DNA of 14,028 nucleotides, from NCBI GenBank assembly GCA_015494645.1, contig WGAU01000127.1:1-14028 (forward strand). The letters are read 5' to 3'. A program made the position numbers and the translations under genes. Below the pieces are notes generated by a model. It was not told the DNA's origin. It saw nothing but the letters and a program-made list of their open reading frames with translations, and searched no databases. Positions 4,940 through 11,389 of the stretch are shown piece by piece. The stretch comes from Aquificota bacterium (GTDB taxonomy: Bacteria > Thermosulfidibacterota > Thermosulfidibacteria > Thermosulfidibacterales > Thermosulfidibacteraceae). Every line of letters starts with the position of its first letter. Position 1 is the first letter of the stretch.

Positions 4940-7114
4940 TTAGTCTCCTATAAAGTCTGTTCCAAACCACTCGTTGAGGTAGTCATTCAGCTTCTTCAGG
5001 GCCACTATGACCCTTTCTATCTTCTGTCTGGTTATGTCTTGGAACTGCAAGTGGTTAATGGCACTAAAGAGCAAATCGTTGATCTCATTGAGCTTTTCGT
5101 TGATTTTTGCCTTGACCTCTTCGTTCTCTACCTCCTCAACTATACCCATGCATTCTGTAGCTTTATCCATTGCCTGTTCCAAGATCTCCATAAGCTTAAC
5201 CGTTTCCTCTTCAGTTTCCCTTGTCACTTTGTAGAGCTTAGCAATAACCCGCTTTTCTTCTTTTTCTTTTTTCTGGGCTTCAAGCTGAGCTTTAAGGCTT
5301 TCTATAAGGGCTATAAGCTCTACCTTTAGGCTCTCGTCTTCTTCTCCGAGAGATTCCAAGCGCTCTTCAAGCTTTTTAATAATGTCAGCTACATCATCCC
5401 TTTCCATAAGTTTCTCTGCAGTAGGCACTTCATAAGCTCCCTCCTCATTGGTGGCGCTTTCTGCACCCATCTTGCCCGATTCAAGCTCTGCGAGAATTTG
5501 ATCCACAATATCTGGCTCGCTTTCACCAGTTTCATCTGTAGTTACCGTCTCATCTTCTGAATCCTGCTGCGCTTCCTGTTGCTGCTGGAAATTGGCTATC
5601 AGAGCGTCTATGTCATCGGCAATTTCAGGTTGAGGTAAAACCTCCTCTTGCGGTTCTTCTCGGACTTCTGCTTGGGGTTCTTCCTCTTCCTGCTGATCTT
5701 GACTTTCAGAGGCACCATTTATCTCCGCTAACAAGGCGTCTATTTCATCGGCTGGGGCTTCTTTAGATTCCTGTTCATCTATAGGTGCTGTTTCTTCTTG
5801 CTTTTCTTCTTTACTTTCCTCAGTTTCAACCCCCAGTTCCTTCAAAAGAGCGTCTATCTCATCGGCAGGATTCACATTATTCTTTGCCTCTTCAGCCATC
5901 TCTTCCTCTCCTGCTGTGTTGTTTTCTACGGTTTCAAGATCATCGGTCTGCTCAGGTTCTTCATCCTGAGCAGGAGTAGATTCTTCTTGTTTTCCAGATG
6001 ACACCTCTTCAGATGAAATAGTCTCATCTGGTTCCTTTTTAGGAACTAAGTTTTTTTTTTGAGGGTTGGCACTGGTTTCCATCTTGGATATGTGAGTGCC
6101 CACCTCCGATTCGGTGGGAATATTGGTTAGAGTAGGCCCTCCCAGCTTACCGGATCTTGCCCTGTGGATGAGCTCTTTTGAAACCTTTATTAGCTCTTCT
6201 GGCTCAAACTTTACAAAGAAAGCATCGGCCTTTACCTTCTCTGCTCTTTCTATGTTGGACTCTTCGGAAAGGGATGTGTTTATGATCACAGGGATCTTCG
6301 CCAAATCAGGATTCTCTTTGATTTTCCTTGCTAAGGTATAGCCATCCATTCTGGGCATTTCCACATCAGTAACCACTAGAGAAATGTAGTCTAAAATATC
6401 CCTGCCTTCCGACTGGGCCTTCTCAAGGAAAGCCAGAAGTGTGTTTAGAGCTTCCTCCCCATCTTTAACAACTATCAGCTCGTCAAATCCAGCCTTGGTA
6501 TAAATGTCTTTCAGAATCTTCCTTGCCACAGAAGAGTCATCTGCAATAAGAACAGGCCCTTTAATGTCCTCAGGAACCTTTTCTACTTCAATTTCCTTTT
6601 CGATGGTTATCAATCCAAGTTCGGCAAGGACATTTTCAAGATCCAAGATCAGCAAGAAATTGCCTCTTTCTATCTCAATGACGCCTGTGACTTTGGTTCC
6701 AAACTGAGCCACAAGTACTTCTGGAGGTGGTTTGATCTTGTCCCATGTGACCCTTCTGATTCTCTTGGCCTCATGGACGATGAAACCGATCTTCACTTTG
6801 TAAAATTCGGTGATAATGACCGACTTTCTCTTTAGGTCAGACGGTTCTCTGATTTTCATCCATTTAGCAAGGTCTATGAGAGGGATCACTTGTCCTCTAA
6901 GGTTGATTACCCCCACTATGGCTTCTGGAAGGTTTGGAACCTTTATTATTTCAGGAAGCCAAACAACCTCTTTAACCTTGGCGACATTCACTCCAAAGAT
7001 ATAGTTGTAAACAGAACCGTCCTCCTTCTCATCGTACATCCAGAATTCTACCAGCTCAAACTCATTTGTTCCTGGCTCTAAAATGTCCGGCATACTTTGA
7101 GGCTTCCACGCCAT
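4940..7114 (-). CDS. CheW-REC-CheZ fusion: CheV-like coupling protein joined to a CheZ-type phosphatase
   Basis: A 724-aa three-part chemotaxis protein. Residues about 18-168 are a CheW domain (VGVINLRGQVIPLIDL), which couples CheA to receptors. Residues about 186-315 are a receiver domain with acidic pair Asp192/Asp193, phospho-acceptor Asp250 in VVTDVEMPRMDG, Thr280 and Lys302 in FFVKFEP; together this is a CheV. Residues about 330-565 are an acidic, Gln/Glu-rich, probably disordered linker with repeated EIDALL-type motifs. Residues about 565-724 are long helices ending in HLQFQDITRQKIERV, which matches the CheZ active-site signature: Asp693 and Gln697 align with E. coli CheZ Asp143 and Gln147. 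CheZ dephosphorylates CheY-P. ATG at 7114 has AGAGGA 6 nt upstream; spacing to cheW is 2 nt and to apgM 4 nt. A ten-A run and an internal start lie within the gene. Domain calls are firm; the CheZ call rests on the signature plus the helical pattern. Confidence 0.9.
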   Translation of the reverse strand: MAWKPQSMPDILEPGTNEFELVEFWMYDEKEDGSVYNYIFGVNVAKVKEVVWLPEIIKVPNLPEAIVGVINLRGQVIPLIDLAKWMKIREPSDLKRKSVIITEFYKVKIGFIVHEAKRIRRVTWDKIKPPPEVLVAQFGTKVTGVIEIERGNFLLILDLENVLAELGLITIEKEIEVEKVPEDIKGPVLIADDSSVARKILKDIYTKAGFDELIVVKDGEEALNTLLAFLEKAQSEGRDILDYISLVVTDVEMPRMDGYTLARKIKENPDLAKIPVIINTSLSEESNIERAEKVKADAFFVKFEPEELIKVSKELIHRARSGKLGGPTLTNIPTESEVGTHISKMETSANPQKKNLVPKKEPDETISSEEVSSGKQEESTPAQDEEPEQTDDLETVENNTAGEEEMAEEAKNNVNPADEIDALLKELGVETEESKEEKQEETAPIDEQESKEAPADEIDALLAEINGASESQDQQEEEEPQAEVREEPQEEVLPQPEIADDIDALIANFQQQQEAQQDSEDETVTTDETGESEPDIVDQILAELESGKMGAESATNEEGAYEVPTAEKLMERDDVADIIKKLEERLESLGEEDESLKVELIALIESLKAQLEAQKKEKEEKRVIAKLYKVTRETEEETVKLMEILEQAMDKATECMGIVEEVENEEVKAKINEKLNEINDLLFSAINHLQFQDITRQKIERVIVALKKLNDYLNEWFGTDFIGD
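5483..5866 (-). repeat. Repeated FliM/CheZ-like EIDALL peptide motifs in the linker of the fusion
   Basis: Three close copies in the protein: ADEIDALLKELG (residues 417-428), ADEIDALLAEI (455-465) and ADDIDALIANF (499-509), with a degenerate fourth, PDIVDQILAEL (534-544). Spacing is about 38-44 residues of acidic low-complexity sequence. The DNA of each core is similar (on the + strand, GCGTCTAT-TCATCGGC). The pattern matches the CheY-P-binding N-terminus of FliM (EIDALL) and the C-terminal CheY-binding helix of E. coli CheZ. Confidence 0.8.
5897..5912 (-). promoter_or_regulatory. Possible internal translation start within the CheW-REC-CheZ gene
   Basis: Met406 (ATG at 5899-5897) is preceded on the coding strand by AGGAGAGGAAGAG, a purine-rich Shine-Dalgarno-like stretch at proper distance. 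A product from here would be 319 aa: the EIDALL motifs plus the CheZ domain, with the first EIDALL at residues 14-19, as near its N-terminus as in FliM. GA-rich sequence is common in Glu-rich genes, so this could be chance. Confidence 0.35.
6031..6060 (-). other. Slippery A10 run followed by a hairpin at the CheV/linker junction
   Basis: On the coding strand ten A (6060-6051) read CAA AAA AAA AAC, which contains the -1 slippery heptamer A-AAA-AAC in the right phase. Four nt later GTTCCT (6046-6041) pairs with AGGAAC (6036-6031) across a 4-nt AAAA loop. One added A gives UAA four codons on (KLSS then stop); one lost A gives UAG almost at once. Either event would yield a CheW-REC protein of about 355 aa, i.e. 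an ordinary CheV. The run also makes the fused frame sensitive to a homopolymer sequencing error. Confidence 0.5.
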
Positions 7115-7116
7115 CT

Positions 7117-7620
7117 TTATTCCTCTAACAATTTATTTGCATTTAAAATTACAACAACCTTGTTATCCTCTTTCTTTCCTATACCTTCAACATATTCCGC
7201 TTCAAAGCCTCCCACAACCCCATGGGGAGGTTCTATGGTGGAGACAGGGATCCTCAGAACATGGGTAACGGCGTCTACCATTATACCCACCACTTTCTCA
7301 TCCGTTTCAACCACCACGATCTTTCTCTCTTCCTCGTTGGTTGAGGGAGAGTAGGGGAGGTTGAACTTTATCCTGAGATCTATAACAGGCACTATCTGAC
7401 CCCTTAAGTTGATAACCCCAAGTACGTGGGAAGGTGCATTAGGAACCCTTGTGATGTCCGGGACCTCTATGATCTCCTTGATCAAGTGAATATCCACTGC
7501 AAACTCTTCATCTCCTATTATGAAGCCTACCAGGTGCTCGTACTCTTCCTCTTGAACAGCAAGCCCTTCTTCCTGAGCTGCCTGCTTCTTTAAAAACTCG
7601 GAAATTTCCCTCAGATCCAT
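7117..7620 (-). CDS. cheW: Chemotaxis coupling protein CheW
   Basis: CheW links chemoreceptors to the kinase CheA in the signalling array. The protein is 167 aa, the usual size, with a short acidic N-terminal extension of about 28 residues. It then has a single CheW domain: FIIGDEEFAVDIHLIKEII, the hallmark VLGVINLRGQIVPVIDLR block, VVVETDEKVVGIMVDAV and the closing helix LNANKLLEE. The ATG at 7620 overlaps the cheA stop by one base (TAATG), with GAGGGTGG about 6 nt upstream, so it is translationally coupled to cheA. It is followed 2 nt later by the CheW-REC-CheZ gene, so the operon encodes two different CheW-domain couplers in addition to the CheW-like domain of CheA. Confidence 0.95.
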   Translation of the reverse strand: MDLREISEFLKKQAAQEEGLAVQEEEYEHLVGFIIGDEEFAVDIHLIKEIIEVPDITRVPNAPSHVLGVINLRGQIVPVIDLRIKFNLPYSPSTNEEERKIVVVETDEKVVGIMVDAVTHVLRIPVSTIEPPHGVVGGFEAEYVEGIGKKEDNKVVVILNANKLLEE

Positions 7621-9512
7621 TATGCCACCCTCGCTATCATATTTGCCAAGCCAGCAACATCAATAATAAGGGTAACCCTTCCATCTCCCATTATGGTTGC
7701 TCCGGATATACCAGGCACATTGGACAGATAATTGCCCAAAGATTTGATAACGATTTCTTCCTGCCCAATGAGCCTATCCACAATGAGTCCAAACCTCTTA
7801 TCTCCAATGCTCAGGACCACTACATAAATAGACTTGTCATCCCTCTCAGTAGGGATGTTGAAAACCCTTGAGAGCTCAACAAGGGGAAGCACGGAGTCTC
7901 TAAGTATAATAATTTCCTGTCCTTCAACATACTGTATTTCATCCACGTTGACCTTAACAGCCTCCACAACAGACACAAGAGGTATGGCGTAAATTTCTTC
8001 TCCAACCTGAACCAGCAAGGACTGAATAATAGCCAATGTAAGGGGGATCTTTATAACGATCTGGGTGCCCTTACCCACTTGAGAGTTTATCTCTATAGTT
8101 CCGTTTAGCTTTTCAATGTTGGTCTTGACCACGTCCATACCCACGCCCCTTCCCGATACATCAGTAACCTTCTCTGCTGTGGAGAAGCCAGGAAGGAAAA
8201 TGAGCCCAAGGATTTCCTTCTCGGTCATCCTTGCAAGGTCGGCTTCGGTAACAAGACCTTTTTCAAGGGCTTTCTTTTTGATCTTTTCTATGTCAATACC
8301 TCTACCATCGTCTTCAACCAAGATAACTATGTGATTTCCCTCGTGATAGGCAGCCAATCTGAGAGTTCCCTGCCTGGGCTTACCCAAGAATTCCCTTTCC
8401 TGTGGAGGCTCAATTCCATGGTCTATGGCGTTTCTCACCAGGTGAACTAAAGGATCTCCGATCTCTTCCACTATGGACCTGTCAAGCTCTGTGTCCTCTC
8501 CTTCTATTATGAGTTTTACTTCTTTGTTCAACTCCCTTGCCAAATCCCTGACCACCCTTGGAAATCTGTTGAAGACCCTTGCAATGGGAACCATTCTGGT
8601 CTTCATAACCGCCATCTGTAGATCCGTGGTGATGAAATCTACCTGATCCATGGTTTCGGACAAAGCTTCTACAAGCTCGTCTCCCTCGTATTTGGTGGAA
8701 AGCTGTTGTACTATCCTCAATAGCCTGTTCCTTCCTAAAACAAGCTCTCCCACAAGGTTCATGAGGGCGTCCAACCTTGAAACATCAACCCTTATAGTTG
8801 TATCGCCCTTCTTTTCCTTCTTTTCAGCCTTGGCGGCAGGTTTGTCAGACTTTTTCTTTTCTTTTTTGCCTGTTTGCTGTTGTTCCTTTTCAAGTTCCTT
8901 TTTGAGGAGTTCCTGTATCTCTCTATCAAAGGCTTCAAGCTCTTCCTTCGTAGGTGGCCTTCCACCACCTATGACAGTTTCTTCAGGGGCTTGCTCTGCT
9001 TCTGTTTCTTTCTTCAGCATCTCCTGAATTTCTCTGTCCAACGCTTCCAGTTCCTCTTTTGAAGGAGGCTTACCTCCACCTATAACCACATCTTCTGCAG
9101 CTGGTTCTTCCTCTGTCTTCTGACCTGTAAGCTTAGCATAGGCATCTTCAAGTTTCTTCACTATCTCTGTAATATCTATGTCACCTTCCTCCTGTGTTTC
9201 CCTAATATTCTCAACGATCTGTTCAACCACATCTACCGCTTCAAGGACCACATCCATCACGTCAGGGGTGAGCTTGGCCTCTCCCTTCCTCAGAACGTTG
9301 AGAATGTCTTCCATGCGATGGGTAACAGTGGTCATCTTCTCAAAGCCCATGAAGGAAGATGTCCCCTTCATGGTATGAGCAGCCCTGAATATCTTGTTAA
9401 GGAGATCCAGATCCTCTGGACGTTCCTCAAGCTCAACCAAATCCTGATTAAGCTGCTCAAGTATTTCAGTAACCTCTGCTAAAAAGTCCTCCAAAAACTC
9501 AAGATCAGCCAC
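7620..9512 (-). CDS. cheA: Chemotaxis histidine kinase CheA
   Basis: CheA autophosphorylates on a histidine in response to receptors and passes the phosphate to CheY. The protein is 630 aa. The P1 domain (residues 1-130) has phospho-His46 in FRAAHTMKGTSSFMG. The P3 dimerisation domain starts near 238 (IRVDVSRLDALMNLVGEL). The P4 kinase domain has the N box HLVRNAIDHGIE (from 357), the G1 box VEDDGRGID and the G2 box GRGVGMDVV. The P5 CheW-like regulatory domain runs from about 490 to the end. Between P1 and P3 there is no recognisable P2 domain: residues 140-206 are a tandem repeat, then a Lys-rich linker. GTG at 9512 is the start, 3 nt after cheY, with GGGGA inside the cheY end. All catalytic blocks look intact. 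Confidence 0.97.
   Translation of the reverse strand: MADLEFLEDFLAEVTEILEQLNQDLVELEERPEDLDLLNKIFRAAHTMKGTSSFMGFEKMTTVTHRMEDILNVLRKGEAKLTPDVMDVVLEAVDVVEQIVENIRETQEEGDIDITEIVKKLEDAYAKLTGQKTEEEPAAEDVVIGGGKPPSKEELEALDREIQEMLKKETEAEQAPEETVIGGGRPPTKEELEAFDREIQELLKKELEKEQQQTGKKEKKKSDKPAAKAEKKEKKGDTTIRVDVSRLDALMNLVGELVLGRNRLLRIVQQLSTKYEGDELVEALSETMDQVDFITTDLQMAVMKTRMVPIARVFNRFPRVVRDLARELNKEVKLIIEGEDTELDRSIVEEIGDPLVHLVRNAIDHGIEPPQEREFLGKPRQGTLRLAAYHEGNHIVILVEDDGRGIDIEKIKKKALEKGLVTEADLARMTEKEILGLIFLPGFSTAEKVTDVSGRGVGMDVVKTNIEKLNGTIEINSQVGKGTQIVIKIPLTLAIIQSLLVQVGEEIYAIPLVSVVEAVKVNVDEIQYVEGQEIIILRDSVLPLVELSRVFNIPTERDDKSIYVVVLSIGDKRFGLIVDRLIGQEEIVIKSLGNYLSNVPGISGATIMGDGRVTLIIDVAGLANMIARVA
8898..9089 (-). 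repeat. Tandem 37-residue repeat in CheA in place of P2
   Basis: Residues 142-168 (VVIGGGKPPSKEELEALDRE then IQEMLKK) and 179-205 (TVIGGGRPPTKEELEAFDRE then IQELLKK) match at nearly every position, with a 37-residue (111-bp) period. Codons differ at many third positions, so the duplication is old and the protein sequence has been kept. Each unit is a Gly/Pro turn followed by an acidic amphipathic helix. Confidence 0.85.
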
Positions 9513-9515
9513 AGC

Positions 9516-9893
9516 CTATCCCCCTACTTTTTTAAGGGTTTGCTCTATCTTTTCCTTGAGAATCTGTGGGGTGAAGGGTTTTACTATGTAGTTATTCACC
9601 CCTGCCTTCAAGGCTTTAACAATGTCTTCTTTGGCGCCCATTGTAGTGATCATTATAATGGGCACCTTGTTGAAAGTCTTTGACCGTCTGAGGGTCTGTA
9701 CAAAGGTTAAGCCGTCCATCTCAGGCATATTCCAATCGGTCAAGATGAGAGATACGTCAGGGTTTTCTTTAAGCTTGGCCAACGCATCAAGGCCATGCTC
9801 GGCCTCTATTACGTTCTTGTAGCCAAGCTTGTTGAGAGTGTTAACTATGATCCTCCTCATTGTGGATGAATCGTCAACCACCAGTATCTTCAT
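9516..9893 (-). CDS. cheY: Chemotaxis response regulator CheY
   Basis: A stand-alone receiver domain of 125 aa. When phosphorylated by CheA it binds the flagellar switch and changes rotation. Conserved residues are Asp7/Asp8 (VVDDSS), phospho-acceptor Asp53 (LTDWNMPEMDG), Thr83/Thr84 (MITTMG), Tyr102 and Lys105 (NYIVKPF). There is no output domain. The ATG at 9893 has AAGGTGGTG about 5 nt upstream. It is the first gene of the operon and lies about 20 nt after the predicted start of a sigma28-type promoter. Its targets within this operon are the kinase CheA and, by inference, the CheZ domain of the fusion protein. Confidence 0.96.
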   Translation of the reverse strand: MKILVVDDSSTMRRIIVNTLNKLGYKNVIEAEHGLDALAKLKENPDVSLILTDWNMPEMDGLTFVQTLRRSKTFNKVPIIMITTMGAKEDIVKALKAGVNNYIVKPFTPQILKEKIEQTLKKVGG

Positions 9894-9920
9894 CTTGCAC
9901 CACCTTTCGTTTGTTGTTAG

Positions 9921-9947
9921 TTATCGTCTCTAAGAGAACAGACTTAA
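9921..9947 (-). promoter_or_regulatory. Sigma28 (FliA)-type promoter of the chemotaxis operon
   Basis: On the minus strand TTAAGTCT (9947-9940), an 11-nt spacer, and GACGATAA (9928-9921). The sigma28 consensus is TAAAGTTT-N11-GCCGATAA, giving 6/8 and 7/8 matches with exact spacing. The start would lie near 9914, about 20 nt before the cheY ATG. This ties the whole cheY-apgM operon to late flagellar gene expression. Confidence 0.75.
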
Positions 9948-9955
9948 GATATAAA

Positions 9956-9971
9956 TGTCCCAATTTGTCCC
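9956..9971. repeat. Phased direct repeat TGTCCC-N4-TGTCCC
   Basis: TGTCCC at 9956-9961 and again at 9966-9971, separated by AATT, so the period is 10 bp (one helical turn). It sits between the sigma28 promoter of cheY and the pepA Shine-Dalgarno, just right of a TATAAA at 9950-9955. It could be a regulator site for either side. No known regulator is recognised. Confidence 0.3.
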
Positions 9972-9994
9972 TTTTTGCAACACAGGAGGCGGTT

Positions 9995-11389
9995 ATGAAG
10001 GTAAAATTTGTTGAAAGATTGAGCAATCTCCAATGCGTGTGTTGTATAACGGACAAAAAGGAAGTCTTTGAAAAGTTGAAAATCAAAGCAGAAACAGGCA
10101 AAACTGTTTTAGTTATGGATGGGCCCTTGCCTAAGGTGCTCTCTTTTTGTGAAGATTCTTCTCCAGAAAATCTCAGAAAAGCGGCAGCTTCTGCACTCTG
10201 GAAGCTTGAGGAAACCCAATTGGAAGAGGTTAAGATAGAGGTGGATCTCAAGCTTACCTCTGATGGTGCTCAAGCCCTTGCGGAAGGGTTAGGGTTAGGT
10301 GGATATGCCTTTGACAAGTACAAGAATGAAAAGAAAGAACTTTATGTTGAGGTGGCTATCAATAAAGATCTAAAGCCTTACTTCAACGAAGGGGTGGAGA
10401 TTGCAGAAATAACAAATTATGTTAGGGATCTTGTAAATATCCCTGCAACTGATGCCCCTCCAGAAGCCATAGCAGAAGAAGCTCTTTCCTTAAGGGAGAT
10501 GGGGGCTGAGGTTAAAGTTGTAATGGGAGAAAGGCTGAAAGATTTGGGTCTTGTAGGAACATGGCACGTGGGAAAGGGAAGCAAAAATCCACCTGCATTT
10601 GTGACCATAAAATACAAAAGCGAAAATCCATTAGCGAAGTTGGCCCTTGTGGGCAAAGGTGTTACCTTTGATTCAGGGGGACTCAGCTTGAAACCACCCG
10701 CCTCCATGGAAGATATGAAGTGTGACAAGGCGGGAGCTTGCAGTATTTTAGGAGTGGCAAAATATCTACTTAAAAAGAGGCCAAATCTGGATGTTAACCT
10801 GTATATGCCCTTGGCCGAGAATCTTCCCGATGGTGGTTCTTACAAGCCTGGAGACGTGATTGTCTTTAGAAACGGGGTGAGCGTGGAAATTCATTCCACA
10901 GATGCAGAGGGAAGGTTGCTCCTTGCAGATGCTCTAATAGAGGCATCAACTCAGAAAAAGGATTACCTTATAGATGTGGCCACTTTAACAGGAGCGTGTA
11001 TGGTCGCTTTGGGCAGATACACAAGTGGTTTGTTTTGCACTTCCCAAACACTTTGTGATATGTTTTTGAAAGTTTCCCGCTTTACGGGAGAAAAGCTCTG
11101 GCCTTTGCCTTTGGATGAGGATCTTGAGAAGGAGTTGAAAACGGACTTTGCCGACACGAGGAACAACGCTAAGGGGCGCTATGGGGGTGCCATAACGGCG
11201 GCTTTATTCTTGAAGAAGTTTGTTGATAACAAGAATGTAAAGGCATGGGCGCATCTTGACATAGCAGGGCCTGCTTTTCTTGAGGGAAGCTGGAAATACT
11301 ATAAAAGCGGAGCCACGGGGCAGCCTGTACGTACACTCATAAAGTTTCTTGAGCTTGTTGAGGCCCAAGAGAACCGTAATCAACAATAA
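9995..11389 (+). CDS. pepA: Leucyl aminopeptidase, M17 family (cytosol aminopeptidase)
   Basis: A two-zinc aminopeptidase that releases N-terminal residues from peptides in the cytoplasm; M17 enzymes are hexamers. The frame is open back to 9860, but ATG at 9995 is the sensible start: AGGAGG lies about 5 nt before it and the upstream part overlaps the cheY gene and promoter. That gives 464 aa. Metal ligands in the C-terminal domain are all present: Lys221 and Asp226 in GKGVTFDSGG, Asp244 in KCDKAGA, Asp303 and Glu305 in STDAEGRL. Catalytic Lys233 and Arg307 are also kept. The family signature normally reads NTDAEGRL; here the first residue is Ser. The N-terminal domain is weakly conserved, as usual. 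The 3' end overlaps the Rrf2 gene tail-to-tail by 53 bp. Confidence 0.95.
   Translation: MKVKFVERLSNLQCVCCITDKKEVFEKLKIKAETGKTVLVMDGPLPKVLSFCEDSSPENLRKAAASALWKLEETQLEEVKIEVDLKLTSDGAQALAEGLGLGGYAFDKYKNEKKELYVEVAINKDLKPYFNEGVEIAEITNYVRDLVNIPATDAPPEAIAEEALSLREMGAEVKVVMGERLKDLGLVGTWHVGKGSKNPPAFVTIKYKSENPLAKLALVGKGVTFDSGGLSLKPPASMEDMKCDKAGACSILGVAKYLLKKRPNLDVNLYMPLAENLPDGGSYKPGDVIVFRNGVSVEIHSTDAEGRLLLADALIEASTQKKDYLIDVATLTGACMVALGRYTSGLFCTSQTLCDMFLKVSRFTGEKLWPLPLDEDLEKELKTDFADTRNNAKGRYGGAITAALFLKKFVDNKNVKAWAHLDIAGPAFLEGSWKYYKSGATGQPVRTLIKFLELVEAQENRNQQ

Noticed and set aside
4835..5329. 164-aa plus-strand ORF over the CheV/Z C-terminus
   Set aside because: It lies antisense to well-supported apgM and CheZ coding sequence, is rich in F/L from reversed Glu/Lys codons, and has no family features.
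6031..6060. Antisense intrinsic terminator on the plus strand (hairpin then ten T)
   Set aside because: The 6-bp, mostly AT stem is weak, 4 nt separate it from the T run, and no plus-strand gene ends here. The slippage reading on the coding strand explains the same sequence better, though neither is proven.
9921..9955. Sigma70 promoter for pepA using TATAAA at 9950-9955
   Set aside because: No acceptable -35 hexamer was found at 15-19 nt; left out as a feature, although some promoter must exist here.
9860..9994. N-terminal extension of pepA from 9860
   Set aside because: It runs through cheY and its sigma28 promoter; the ATG at 9995 has an ideal AGGAGG and matches the family N-terminus.
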